Shown: in pieces, positions 23,720-32,367 of the stretch
How positions within the stretch are numbered: the stretch's first letter is position 1
Layout of the letters: the number at the start of each line of letters is the position of its first letter
The notes under the pieces: model-generated
Database searches by the model: none
Told to the model about the DNA's origin: nothing
The model's input: the letters and a program-made list of their open reading frames with translations, nothing else
Origin: Methylophilaceae bacterium
GTDB lineage: Bacteria > Pseudomonadota > Gammaproteobacteria > Burkholderiales > Methylophilaceae
Assembly: GCA_006844635.1 (NCBI GenBank)
Contig: SPJO01000127.1
Span: forward strand, 1 to 36,263
Reading direction: 5' to 3'
DNA length: 36,263 nt
Made by a program: the position numbers and the translations under genes

Positions 23720-25180
23720 TTATTGTAGCTGACCTTTTGCCCTTTTAATCGTTTTCAAATCATCCCAATTACCATCAGCTTTAGGACGATACCCGACTAT
23801 GTGCTGACGCATAGCTGCGGCTTGTCCTTCATACCACAGCGGAATGTATGGCAGCTGTTCATGAATACGTGCTGTGACAGCTTGCCAATCTTCTTGCCTC
23901 AACATCTCATCTAGCGCCAAATCAGAGTAACGCCCTCGATTAAAACCATTTGGCGGTATATAGGTGGTCCCAAACACTTTGCTATAAATCTCAGGTGTTT
24001 TGATGCCCACCCAAGTGAGACCATACAGTTGGAACTTGCCTTTTTTGACTTCCGCAAAAAAAGTGCCCCAATCAAGGCTGCGAATTTCCAACGCGATGCC
24101 TGCCGCTTTCATTTGCGCCTGCAAGATCGTCGCTAAACGCACTCGCTGCGCATCGGTGCTGGTTTTATAAACCAACTTCAGTGGTAGCGCTACACCGGCT
24201 TCTTCTAGCAGCTGTTTCGCTAATGCTGGTTGATAAGTGTACGCTTTGAGCAATGGGTTGCCTGCATAATGTTCTGGCGGCAATATCGCATCCGCCAACC
24301 GTGTATGATCCACCATCACAGCATCAATCAAGGCTTGCCGGTCAATGGCATAGGCCAGCGCTTGCCGGACTTTATGTTTAGCTAAAATAGGGTCTTGCAT
24401 ATTCAAACCCAGATAAGAGTAATTTGCACCCTGAGTAGTAGCGACTTTAATCCTAGGTTTCGTTTGCATATATTGAATCAACTCTGGTGGCAGGTCTCCT
24501 TGCAAGAGGTCAGCCTCGCCTCGCATTAACTTTAAGACGCGAACAGTTGGATCTTTCACTTCAATAAACGTTACTTGTTGCCCATCATCTATACGTTCCA
24601 ATGTGAGTGTATTGTTCCAGCTATCAAACTTAAATACGCCATTCCCCACTGGCTGATGGACAAAGTCATGCTGTTGTGCGATTAAGCTTTTCGGCAAAAT
24701 GCCAATAATCAGTTTGCTCGCAAAATGTGGGTCAACCTGCTTAAGTTTAAATTCCAATGTGTAGTGGTTGATGATTTGGATTGCACGAATATTGGCGAAT
24801 TCAGCGGCGTGCGGCGAATCTGGCAATTGCTGCAAACTTTCATATGTCGCTTTTACATCGTCCGCACTTAATAATTGCCCGTCATGAAATGGCGCAAGAT
24901 TTTGCTTGAGTGTGAACTGGTAGTTTTGGTCACCCAGATTTTTCCAACTAGCAATGCCTGGTACTGGTTTAGAATGATCATCAAATTCAACTAGGCGCTG
25001 GTAAATCAGTCGATTCACGCGCTCAGATGCTGCATCGGTTGCGTAACGTGGATCTAAGTTTAATGGCGCTTGTGCAATGGCAAAGCGAACCGCTTCTTTC
25101 TCCACCGATGTCGGCTGACAGCCTACCGTCAACATCACACAAGGCAAGGCAACTAATAGCAATAAAAAATGTCGATACAT
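23720..25180 (-). CDS. peptide ABC transporter substrate-binding lipoprotein (SBP family 5)
   Basis: The 486-residue protein has a lipoprotein signal ending LTVGC (Cys21), then the family-5 opening RFAIAQAPLNLDPRYATDAASERVNRLIYQRL. YQFTLKQNLAPFHDGQLLSADDVKATYESL is the standard signature around residues 108-137. VRQALAYAIDRQALIDAVM lies near 270. It would capture peptides in the periplasm and pass them to the OppB/OppC-like permeases encoded downstream. The YkuD enzyme gene follows 6 bases later. It is the first gene of the block and no promoter is obvious in the 95-bp gap to doxX. Confidence 0.93.
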   Translation of the reverse strand: MYRHFLLLLVALPCVMLTVGCQPTSVEKEAVRFAIAQAPLNLDPRYATDAASERVNRLIYQRLVEFDDHSKPVPGIASWKNLGDQNYQFTLKQNLAPFHDGQLLSADDVKATYESLQQLPDSPHAAEFANIRAIQIINHYTLEFKLKQVDPHFASKLIIGILPKSLIAQQHDFVHQPVGNGVFKFDSWNNTLTLERIDDGQQVTFIEVKDPTVRVLKLMRGEADLLQGDLPPELIQYMQTKPRIKVATTQGANYSYLGLNMQDPILAKHKVRQALAYAIDRQALIDAVMVDHTRLADAILPPEHYAGNPLLKAYTYQPALAKQLLEEAGVALPLKLVYKTSTDAQRVRLATILQAQMKAAGIALEIRSLDWGTFFAEVKKGKFQLYGLTWVGIKTPEIYSKVFGTTYIPPNGFNRGRYSDLALDEMLRQEDWQAVTARIHEQLPYIPLWYEGQAAAMRQHIVGYRPKADGNWDDLKTIKRAKGQLQ

Positions 25181-25275
25181 TGCGCCATATTTTACAGAAG
25201 AATAAGCCGCAACCTAGATTTATTCAATAGATACGTTTAAGATGCTCAACTCATACTGCGAACAGGAGGTACTGC

Positions 25276-25677
25276 ATGACAGGGTTGATTCAACTCATTG
25301 CAAGAATATTGTTAGCACTTATCTTTATTATGGCTGGCATTGGGAAAATCATAGATCCAGCTGGCACGAGTGGCTATATGGACGCCATGGGTGTACCTAG
25401 CATCCTTTTATGGCCAACCATTGCGTTGGAATTACTTGGCGGCATCGCCATTGCTATTGGCTATAAAACATCGATAGCGGCATTTGCATTAGCCGTTTTC
25501 TCTATCGCTGCTGCCATATTATTTCACCACGACTTTGCAGATAAAATGCAAATGATTTTGTTTATGAAAAACCTTGCGATGGCAGGTGGTTTATTATTAC
25601 TAGCAGTTGGCCCCACAACTGCATTCAGCTTCGATATGAAAAAGAAGAAATCTAGCTTTTTTGGAACAAAGCAATAG
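25276..25677 (+). CDS. DoxX family membrane protein
   Basis: The 133-residue protein has four hydrophobic segments. It begins with the DoxX pattern LIARILLALIFIMAGIGKIIDPAGTSGYMDAMGVP, followed by WPTIALELLGGIAIAIGYKT. DoxX-like proteins are associated with thiosulfate:quinone oxidoreduction or redox stress; most are uncharacterised. A strong ribosome site (AGGAGGT) precedes the ATG. Its last 26 bases overlap the convergent rlmD stop, so there is no room for a terminator between them. Confidence 0.9.
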   Translation: MTGLIQLIARILLALIFIMAGIGKIIDPAGTSGYMDAMGVPSILLWPTIALELLGGIAIAIGYKTSIAAFALAVFSIAAAILFHHDFADKMQMILFMKNLAMAGGLLLLAVGPTTAFSFDMKKKKSSFFGTKQ

Positions 25678-27004
25678 ACTCGACATGTGCAGTGTGGGGG
25701 AACATATTAATCACCCCTGCCGCACTGAGGCGATAGCCTTTTTCATTCACGAGCACACCAATGTCACGTGCCAGAGTGGCTGGGTTACATGACACATAAA
25801 CAATCGTATCAGGTGCAATGGCTGGGGTAATGGCTTGCACCAACTCATAAGCACCATCCCGCGGTGGGTCTACTAACCATTTATCAAAAGCACCTAGCGC
25901 AGCCAAGCTTCCTTCCGTCACTTTAAACAAGTCAGCCACGCCAAAGTCGACATTACTAATTTGATTCAAAGTGGCACTCTCGTGAGCACGTTCCACTAGA
26001 TTTTGCAGACCTTCCAAGCCCAACACTTCTGCCCCACTGCGTGCAATCGGCAAACTAAAGTTGCCAATTCCACAGAAAAAATCTGCAATTTTTTCACCTG
26101 CTTGCGGGTTGAGCAACTGCATTGCACGGCGAATCATCACTTGGTTAATCTTTGGGTTCACCTGTGTAAACTCGTTTGGCTTAAACGGATAAGTTAAATC
26201 AAACTCAGGCAGGCTATATTGTAGTTGCGTCCCATCTAAAGGATAAAACGGCTTAATCGTGTCAGGACCTTTGGTTTGCGTCCATATTTGTACCGCATGC
26301 GTATCAGCAAATGTTTTTAAAATACTTTCATCCTCGGTAGATAAGGCTTGCATAATGCGGAAGATTAATACCACCACATCACCTTCACCCACGGCCACCT
26401 CAATTTGTGGAATATCATCACGTAAAGAGAGTGTCAGAATCATCTCTTGCAATGGTTTAATCAGTACCGACACGGCAGGCACCAACACTTCGCATGAATC
26501 CATATCCGACACATAGCGTGTGCCTTTTTCATTAAAGCCCACTAAAACACGTTCTTTTTTATAGACATGCCGCACACTTAAACGCGCTTTGTGTCGATAA
26601 CCCCATGTGGGGCCCATCAGCGGTGACAAGATATTATCCGCTTTCGCTTTACCGATATGTTTGATATTATTTTCTAATAGTCGCTGTTTAGACGCAATTT
26701 GACCGACAAAATCATAATGTTGTAATTTACAACCGCCGCAATACCCAAAATACTTACATTGCGGCGCAACGCGTAAACTTGACTGTTTCAACACCTCAGC
26801 TACATTAGCAAAAGCATAGTCCTCTTTGCTACGAGTAACTTGATAGGTAACCTTTTCCTTCGGTAAAGCGCCATCAATAAAAATAGCTTTTCCATCGACG
26901 TGTGCAACTCCTCGACCTTCTTGGTCTAAGGACTCTACGATGATCGGGGGAGATATTTCTGCAGGGGCTTGTTTTGCTCGGTTTCTGTTTCGTTTTCTTG
27001 CCAT
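25652..27004 (-). CDS. rlmD: 23S rRNA (uracil-1939-C5)-methyltransferase RlmD
   Basis: The 450-residue enzyme has an Arg/Lys-rich N-terminus, a TRAM domain (about residues 17-75) and an iron-sulfur cysteine set in CKYFGYCGGCKLQHYDF. The methyltransferase domain has FTQVNPKINQVMIRRAMQLL, then IADFFCGIGNFSLPIAR and LVDPPRDGAYELV. The catalytic cysteine is in YVSCNPATLARD. It uses SAM to make m5U1939 in 23S rRNA. RlmC and TrmA are related, but the TRAM domain plus the four-cysteine cluster favour RlmD. The length (450) is close to the E. coli enzyme's 433. Confidence 0.93.
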   Translation of the reverse strand: MARKRNRNRAKQAPAEISPPIIVESLDQEGRGVAHVDGKAIFIDGALPKEKVTYQVTRSKEDYAFANVAEVLKQSSLRVAPQCKYFGYCGGCKLQHYDFVGQIASKQRLLENNIKHIGKAKADNILSPLMGPTWGYRHKARLSVRHVYKKERVLVGFNEKGTRYVSDMDSCEVLVPAVSVLIKPLQEMILTLSLRDDIPQIEVAVGEGDVVVLIFRIMQALSTEDESILKTFADTHAVQIWTQTKGPDTIKPFYPLDGTQLQYSLPEFDLTYPFKPNEFTQVNPKINQVMIRRAMQLLNPQAGEKIADFFCGIGNFSLPIARSGAEVLGLEGLQNLVERAHESATLNQISNVDFGVADLFKVTEGSLAALGAFDKWLVDPPRDGAYELVQAITPAIAPDTIVYVSCNPATLARDIGVLVNEKGYRLSAAGVINMFPHTAHVESIALFQKS

Positions 27005-27077
27005 CGGCGTATTTTAACTGAATTGTTATATGCTTTTGGCAAAATAATGCCATCACCATTATATAAAGGAGTACATT

Positions 27078-27497
27078 ATGAAATTATATAGCTCACTCGT
27101 TGGCCTATTACTACTAAGCTTATCGGCAAACCTGACGTTAGCAGCACCAGCGCAGCAAACACCACAAGGGATTCGCTATATGGCAGGTGGTATTGGTGAT
27201 GAAGAAGTGGCATTGCTTAAGCAACACCAGAAAGCGTTTAATTTGCACTTATTATTCTCTAAAGGAGAGTCAGGTGAAGCAGTCCCCAATGTCAATGTCA
27301 GCATCTACAACATGGAGGGGAAGTTAGTATTCCGACTGCTTGAAACATTACCAAGGCTAAACATCCAATTGCCTACGGGTCGTTACGCTATTGTCGCCAG
27401 TTTACTTGGCGAGAAACAAAGCCATCGGTTTACACTGAAAGAGGAAGAAACAAAAAGAGTGATTTTGAATTGGAAAGATCCATCTACTGATGAATAA
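27078..27497 (+). CDS. small periplasmic protein, carboxypeptidase-regulatory-like fold
   Basis: The 139-residue product has a signal peptide (about residues 1-22, LTLAAPA) and then a conserved-looking IRYMAGGIGDEEVALLKQHQKAFNLHLLFS. A beta-rich part follows, NVNVSIYNMEGKLVFRL, and LPTGRYAIVASL. The last part resembles transthyretin or Greek-key carrier domains of carboxypeptidase-regulatory type. I recall this architecture from other betaproteobacteria but know no function. The ribosome site AAAGGAG is good. It is divergent from rlmD and convergent with the exonuclease gene. Confidence 0.75.
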   Translation: MKLYSSLVGLLLLSLSANLTLAAPAQQTPQGIRYMAGGIGDEEVALLKQHQKAFNLHLLFSKGESGEAVPNVNVSIYNMEGKLVFRLLETLPRLNIQLPTGRYAIVASLLGEKQSHRFTLKEEETKRVILNWKDPSTDE

Positions 27498-27525
27498 GTT
27501 AGCCTGTGTGTTTAGCCGCGCAGTA

Positions 27526-28299
27526 TTAGGCCCAAGCTTTCAAATAAGCATCCCAATGCACACCAGAGTAACTCTCAATTGTTTCTTTCACCAGCGCCAC
27601 TTCCTTTTCGTATGCAGCTTGCGTTAAATATCCGCGCATCAGTTGAAAGCGCAAATAAACCAAATGCGTGTTTGCCACGTCAGTTTCGCAGTAATCGCGG
27701 ATATCTTTCAGCTTTCCATCTTTAAACGCATCCCAAACTTTACTGCCATCCATGCCTAACTTGCCTGGAAAGCCACAGAGCTTAGCTAAGTCATCTAGCG
27801 GAGCATTAGCGCGTGGACTATACATTGCCATCACATCCATTAAATCTAAATGGCGCATATGGTACCGACTGATATAATTATTCCATTTAAACTCTTTATC
27901 ATCTTGGCCTAAATCCCAATAGCGGCTGGCATTCACACCATGCATCAAACCTCGGTAATGCAAAACGGGCAGATCGAAACCACTACCATTCCATGAAATA
28001 ATTTGCGGGGTATATTTCTCAATACCATCAAAAAAGCGTTGAATGACTTCTGCTTCGCTAGACTCTTCTTCGCCTAGTGTCCAAATCCTAAATTGATCGC
28101 CTTGGCGTAAAGCGCATGAAATCGCACAAATTTTGTGAAGGTGTAACGGTAAGAATTCAGTGCCTTTTTCTTGTCGGCGTTGATGTAATGCTAAATTGAC
28201 AACATCTTCATCACTAGCATCTGTTGGCAGGTCGAGCAAGGTTCGCAAGCCTTGCGCGTCTGGAATCGTTTCAATATCAAAGACTAAAGTAGGTGTCAT
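27526..28299 (-). CDS. predicted 3'-5' exonuclease of the PolB exonuclease type (DnaQ-like fold)
   Basis: The 257-residue protein begins MTPTLVFDIETIPD, whose Asp/Glu pair is the ExoI motif. SWNGSGFDLPVLHYRG near residue 100 is ExoII and RDYCETDVANTHLVYLRF near 205 is ExoIII, together giving the DEDD metal site. The family is annotated as predicted 3'-5' exonuclease related to the PolB exonuclease domain, acting on nucleic acids in the cytoplasm. No polymerase domain is attached. The start codon is fixed by motif I being only seven residues in; it lies inside a perfect 22-bp inverted repeat and lacks a clear ribosome site. Confidence 0.9.
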   Translation of the reverse strand: MTPTLVFDIETIPDAQGLRTLLDLPTDASDEDVVNLALHQRRQEKGTEFLPLHLHKICAISCALRQGDQFRIWTLGEEESSEAEVIQRFFDGIEKYTPQIISWNGSGFDLPVLHYRGLMHGVNASRYWDLGQDDKEFKWNNYISRYHMRHLDLMDVMAMYSPRANAPLDDLAKLCGFPGKLGMDGSKVWDAFKDGKLKDIRDYCETDVANTHLVYLRFQLMRGYLTQAAYEKEVALVKETIESYSGVHWDAYLKAWA

Positions 28300-28366
28300 A
28301 GCCGATAGGATACAATAAACCGCCTGATACAGCCATGTTGGGATTATCCTATCGGCTATGACACCT
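28291..28366 (-). repeat. perfect 22-bp inverted repeat embracing the exonuclease start codon
   Basis: Arms at 28291-28312 and 28345-28366 are exactly complementary and separated by 32 bases. The 28291-28312 arm contains the ATG at 28299 and the first codons of the exonuclease gene. A minus-strand transcript starting upstream would fold so that start codon and ribosome-site region are paired. The outer end overlaps a second palindrome at 28363-28376 (ACCTTA/TAAGGT). It also lies between this gene and the upstream 28398-28880 gene, so it may act as an attenuator. Confidence 0.8.
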
Positions 28367-28397
28367 TATTTAAGGTTGCGTATATGCCTACACGGTC

Positions 28398-28880
28398 TTA
28401 AACCGTTACTGTTTCACGCATATTAGCTTGTGCAGCTTCCGCTCTTTTTAATGTCTCGTCATCTGCTTTATGAATTCGAACTGGCATCAACATTTCATCA
28501 CCAGAATACATAATCATGGCATGACCAACAGGCTCGTTAGAATCCACAGGGGTAAATTTACCAAAGCCATACTTGCCATTTCGAATCACTTGCCAAGCAC
28601 CTCTCGGTTCTGCAAATTCTGGTTTCGAAAATTGACGCCTAAGCTCTGTTGTCGGCACACTCATTAAAGCATAATCTTTCTCTTCACCCATCACGGACCA
28701 ATTCGGTTCATTGTCATTATCTGTTTGGGCTAATTGGAAAAGATACCACTCGTCGTCATAAACTAATTGAAAAATACTTTGGATACCGCCAGTGCTGGCG
28801 TTTAAGATGAAGTAGAGGCCTTCATCATCAAGGGTAATGGCTTTGCCATAGGTTGGTAAATTAATCACATTGCTCGTCAT
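28398..28880 (-). CDS. unknown 160-residue protein
   Basis: I do not recognise this protein. It has no signal peptide or membrane helix. It opens MTSNVINLPTYGKAITL, then contains aromatic-rich hydrophilic stretches such as FQLVYDDEWYLFQLAQTDND and a charged, Ala-rich C-terminal helix (HKADDETLKRAEAAQANMRE). This suggests a small soluble cytoplasmic protein. It precedes the exonuclease gene on the same strand, with the inverted repeat between them, so they may be co-transcribed. Confidence 0.6.
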   Translation of the reverse strand: MTSNVINLPTYGKAITLDDEGLYFILNASTGGIQSIFQLVYDDEWYLFQLAQTDNDNEPNWSVMGEEKDYALMSVPTTELRRQFSKPEFAEPRGAWQVIRNGKYGFGKFTPVDSNEPVGHAMIMYSGDEMLMPVRIHKADDETLKRAEAAQANMRETVTV

Positions 28881-29011
28881 AAAAACTCCCTGTGCTTAAT
28901 CTCAGTTCCCATTGAACCAAGTTAAATTCAGTCTAGCGCAGGTTTGTATCAATCCAAGCTAGAAACAAGCATAGGTTAATGTGTTAATTCATGGTAAACG
29001 CCATCATTACG

Positions 29012-29836
29012 TTAAGAGGCTGATGCCGTTTGGTGTAGATGCACATCCATTTGTGGGTATGGAATGTTAAGTCCTTCTTTAGAAAAGGTTTTATAAATGT
29101 TTTCATTCATCTCAAAAAACACAGGCCAGTAATCCTCGGCTTTCACCCATGCTCTAACAGCAAAGTTAACGGCGTTATCACCAAGCTCAGAAACAGCAAT
29201 CATCAGTTCTGGCTCTTTTAAGATTCTGTTATCCTGCTCACATAATGCTTGAATTACTTGCTTCGCCTTATCAACATCATCGCCATAAGCAATACCAACG
29301 GTCCAGTCTACGCGTCGTTCCTTTTCTGTAGAGAAATTCACCATCGATGAATTAGATAACTCGCCATTAGGAATAATCACTGTCTTATTATCAGGCGTTT
29401 TCAATACCGTATTAAACACCTGAATTTCTGAAACAATCCCCATATAACCTTGCGCGTCGATAAAATCGCCTACTTTAAATGGCCTGAATATCAGAATCAT
29501 TGCGCCACCAGCAAAGTTCTGCAAGGTTCCACTTAACGCCATACCAACAGCCAATCCAGCTGCACCCAATACGGCAATAAAAGAAGTCATTTGGATCCCC
29601 AGCATACTTAGCACACTGATAACCAACATGACTTTCAATAGCATATTCACGATACTGATCAGAAAAGACTTCAGTGTTTCATCAACATCTCTACTCTCAA
29701 TATTGCGCGCAACAGCCCGTGTAATGGCCTTAATGACCCAAAGACCAAGAATCAATACAACAATAGCCGCTACCAGCCTAGGGCCGTAATCCAGCGTGAG
29801 TACTGTAATTTTTTCCATCATGACTGCTAAATCCAT
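29012..29836 (-). CDS. mscS: MscS family mechanosensitive channel
   Basis: The 274-residue protein has an N-terminal periplasmic stub and three membrane helices (about residues 17-40, 57-82 and 85-115). The pore helix GAAGLAVGMALSGTLQNFAGG is the MscS signature. The beta domain contains FRPFKVGDFIDAQGYMGIVSEI, then NKTVIIPNGELSNSSMVNFS. Its length is near that of E. coli MscS (286). It opens on hypo-osmotic shock and releases solutes. It is the last gene of the minus-strand block from dsbB, 55 bases after the YdbL-like gene. Confidence 0.93.
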   Translation of the reverse strand: MDLAVMMEKITVLTLDYGPRLVAAIVVLILGLWVIKAITRAVARNIESRDVDETLKSFLISIVNMLLKVMLVISVLSMLGIQMTSFIAVLGAAGLAVGMALSGTLQNFAGGAMILIFRPFKVGDFIDAQGYMGIVSEIQVFNTVLKTPDNKTVIIPNGELSNSSMVNFSTEKERRVDWTVGIAYGDDVDKAKQVIQALCEQDNRILKEPELMIAVSELGDNAVNFAVRAWVKAEDYWPVFFEMNENIYKTFSKEGLNIPYPQMDVHLHQTASAS

Positions 29837-29891
29837 TAATTCACTTTCTAACGATTATCTTTCGATTAATTGCGGCACGCGTTCCAGCGCA

Positions 29892-30308
29892 TTATTTTTT
29901 AACCCACCCGCCTTTACCTTGGAAATACCAACCGCTTTTTGCTTTATCAATCCAGCGTCCTGCAAAAGAATCACGAATACCGCTCTCCCATTCAGGGTGG
30001 CCATTGGCCACTGCAATTTCTTTGTACAATTTGCCACGATCAGCATTTTCTGCAGCAACAAGCTGATTAATACCCTGTCGATGCTTCAATGGCACCGCTT
30101 TAGCATCTCGTATTGCAATCATGCCATTTTTTGTTAAACCCACTGCACCACTTTGGTAATGCGGGGCTAATTGATTGTGACGCTTTTGCATACTGCTTTT
30201 GAGCGCATTGATTGCGGGGGTGTTGATTTCTAAATTCGGTGCAGCCTGCGCAAGACCAGTCAATACAAAAGCAAAAACTAGGTAAGCACTTAATAATATT
30301 TTCTTCAT
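29892..30308 (-). CDS. ydbL: YdbL-like periplasmic protein (DUF1318)
   Basis: The start at 30308 is preferred over a longer frame to 30383. AGGAAG lies just before it and the signal peptide begins there (KKILLSAYLVFAFVLTGLAQA). The product is 138 residues. Family features in the mature part are NTPAINALKSSMQKRHNQLAPHYQSGAVGLTKNGMIAIRDA and REIAVANGHPEW-like ends. YdbL works with YdbH and YnbE, whose genes lie directly upstream in the same order as in E. coli (ydbH-ynbE-ydbL). It probably prevents or regulates YdbH-YnbE complex formation in the periplasm. Confidence 0.88.
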   Translation of the reverse strand: MKKILLSAYLVFAFVLTGLAQAAPNLEINTPAINALKSSMQKRHNQLAPHYQSGAVGLTKNGMIAIRDAKAVPLKHRQGINQLVAAENADRGKLYKEIAVANGHPEWESGIRDSFAGRWIDKAKSGWYFQGKGGWVKK

Positions 30309-30318
30309 GTTCTTCCTT

Positions 30319-30519
30319 TTACTTCTCTGCAGGCGTTTCTGCATTCGTGTTTTCTTGGGCTGCAGCGTCATCCTCTGCTTCACCTTGTTTCAATTGCCAG
30401 ACATCATCAATAATTTCATCCGCGACTTCTTGTGCCGCCGCCGCTGGGAAATAAATATTAATGGTGACGCATGCCGTTAAAAAGGCAGCTAGCAACAAGA
30501 TTAAACTGTTTCGTTTCAT
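30319..30519 (-). CDS. ynbE: YnbE-like outer-membrane lipoprotein
   Basis: The 66-residue protein has a lipobox LTAC (Cys17), immediately followed by VTINIYFPAAAAQEVADEIIDDVW. This is the conserved YnbE core, which forms beta-strands stacking on YdbH. A charged, Ala/Glu-rich tail follows (residues 45-66). YnbE oligomerises with YdbH to form an intermembrane bridge for phospholipid transport (E. coli model). The gene lies 18 bases after ydbH and 10 before the YdbL-like start. Confidence 0.85.
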   Translation of the reverse strand: MKRNSLILLLAAFLTACVTINIYFPAAAAQEVADEIIDDVWQLKQGEAEDDAAAQENTNAETPAEK

Positions 30520-30537
30520 TATCTATCCTTCATACAC

Positions 30538-32349
30538 CTACTCGACAATCACTTCCGTATTGCGATCGGTAATCCGTTTTATGCGGGCAATCAAATCTGA
30601 CAAACTGACTTTTTTAGTATAGCCATTGACGTTCACTGCAGGAATACCGCTACCCTTAACGATTATATACCCGCCTTCGGTTGACGCCACACCGCCCATG
30701 TTGCACACATCTTGCCGCAACTGACAGCTAATGCCAATCTTTTCATAATTAAACTCATCAAAGAATCGTAAAAATGTGCGTTGCAAGGCTGCGGCAGTCC
30801 CTTGCCCACCTAGTGAGGCGATATTCTCAACAGCACGTTGTGATATTTTCTTTCTTTGCTCATTCTCATTCGTCTCTAGTGAAGCATCAAACTGCACTAC
30901 TTTCCAGTTTTCTAATACCAAGTCCTTCACATCACCATCCAATTGGCCTTCAATAGCACCGAAGCTATAAGTCCGTGTGAGTTCGCCCAAGTCTAAATTT
31001 CGTACGGTTAAGTCAGCATACAATTTAGGCACCACCCCTAAAGGGTCATCAATACGCAAATTGTTCATCCCCACTTTGCCATTAAACATATTAAACGTCA
31101 TGGCACCATCCATATTGAGTTGCTTATTAGCATACGTCACTAATGGCACTTCTCCTGAAATCTGCCCCTTCATCTCCGGCCAGCCTAAGGCCTTACTAAA
31201 TTGATTCAAATCGACAGGGGTTAAATTCATACGCAAGTGCCAAAACCAATTCTCACCTAACCAAGCAGCTGAAACTTCCTTAAAATTCAGCGCACCATTG
31301 AATACGGGCAAGGTGAGTGTCGGTGCGGTTAAAGCATAACGGTTCACTTCTGCATTCAGCTTGGTTTTGCCCAGCGGCATATCCAGCAAAAAGCCACTCG
31401 CATAATCTAAAGAAATGTTTTGCGGCACATCATAATCCCAAGGGATATGTGCATTCATCTGTTTAAAAGAAAACTTGCCGTTTTGGTCTTGGATATTGGC
31501 ATTTTCCAAATTCAACTCAAAACTAGTTGGCTGCAATTGTTGCATTTCAAACTGCCAATTCGCTTTGCCGGAAACCAATAAATTACCGAATGCAGAACGC
31601 TCTAGCTTGGGTTTTAGAACCAAGGTGTACAAACCGTTAAAGTCTACATCTTTCGCACTGACTTTAACATCTTCCAGCACTTTTGTTTTGGTGTTGATTT
31701 GCGCTGCAGCTTTAATCTCTCCAACTGTTTTTACTTTAAGGCTCGCCTCTTCCACCTTGATAAGCTCCTCGGTAAAAGCCCCTTTCGCTTCCAACACATT
31801 ACCAGCATCACCAAAATAGTATGGTTGCCAAAACACCTCACCTTGGTCCCAACTCAGCTTACCGTCCCACTGCCAAAGCGCACCTGCGCGTTTTGCCGTT
31901 AATTGTAAATCGCCAATGAGCCCATCGCCTGCATGCAAGCCAGCGGCATCGCTAAAGTCGGCGCCATTAAACAAAACATCTAATGAGAATTGGTCCCTGA
32001 GCTTTGCAATATGCAATGAAAAAGGCGCTTGAATAATTTCAGATTCAAGTTGTCCATCAAAACAATCAATATAACCAACTTGCTCACTAAATAGCGTGCC
32101 GCAGCTCAGTTTGAACGGCATAAAGTTAGGCTCATTTTGTGGCTTAACTGCAGCACTGAGTTTTAACTTCGGTTTTTTACCTTTTAAATCAACATGAAAC
32201 TTCGCATCTTTTAACTGCCCAACCGGCGAATCAACTGACTCAACACTAATCTCTATGGTTGACACTGCATGTGCCATATGACTTAACAGCAAAAGCAAGA
32301 GTGCTGACCATGTTTTGCAGATTAATTTGATTGTTTTGCCACGCAACAT
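30538..32349 (-). CDS. ydbH: YdbH-like intermembrane AsmA-family protein
   Basis: The 603-residue protein has an N-terminal hydrophobic segment (about residues 15-30) and then long beta-rich repeats without domain landmarks, typical of AsmA-like bridge proteins. Its last part, NYEKIGISCQLRQDVCNMGGVASTEGGYIIVKGSGIPAVNVNGY, matches the YdbH C-terminus, which binds YnbE. It is shorter than the E. coli protein (879), so the periplasmic groove is shortened. In E. coli, YdbH, TamB and YhdP act redundantly in phospholipid transport to the outer membrane. The gene heads the ydbH-ynbE-ydbL set and follows cysM by 18 bases. Confidence 0.88.
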   Translation of the reverse strand: MLRGKTIKLICKTWSALLLLLLSHMAHAVSTIEISVESVDSPVGQLKDAKFHVDLKGKKPKLKLSAAVKPQNEPNFMPFKLSCGTLFSEQVGYIDCFDGQLESEIIQAPFSLHIAKLRDQFSLDVLFNGADFSDAAGLHAGDGLIGDLQLTAKRAGALWQWDGKLSWDQGEVFWQPYYFGDAGNVLEAKGAFTEELIKVEEASLKVKTVGEIKAAAQINTKTKVLEDVKVSAKDVDFNGLYTLVLKPKLERSAFGNLLVSGKANWQFEMQQLQPTSFELNLENANIQDQNGKFSFKQMNAHIPWDYDVPQNISLDYASGFLLDMPLGKTKLNAEVNRYALTAPTLTLPVFNGALNFKEVSAAWLGENWFWHLRMNLTPVDLNQFSKALGWPEMKGQISGEVPLVTYANKQLNMDGAMTFNMFNGKVGMNNLRIDDPLGVVPKLYADLTVRNLDLGELTRTYSFGAIEGQLDGDVKDLVLENWKVVQFDASLETNENEQRKKISQRAVENIASLGGQGTAAALQRTFLRFFDEFNYEKIGISCQLRQDVCNMGGVASTEGGYIIVKGSGIPAVNVNGYTKKVSLSDLIARIKRITDRNTEVIVE

Positions 32350-32367
32350 TATCGGCCGCCGACATAC

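Noticed and set aside
30309..30383. 25-residue Lys/Arg-rich extension of the YdbL-like protein
   Set aside because: It overlaps the YnbE coding end, and the signal peptide with AGGAAG upstream starts at 30308.
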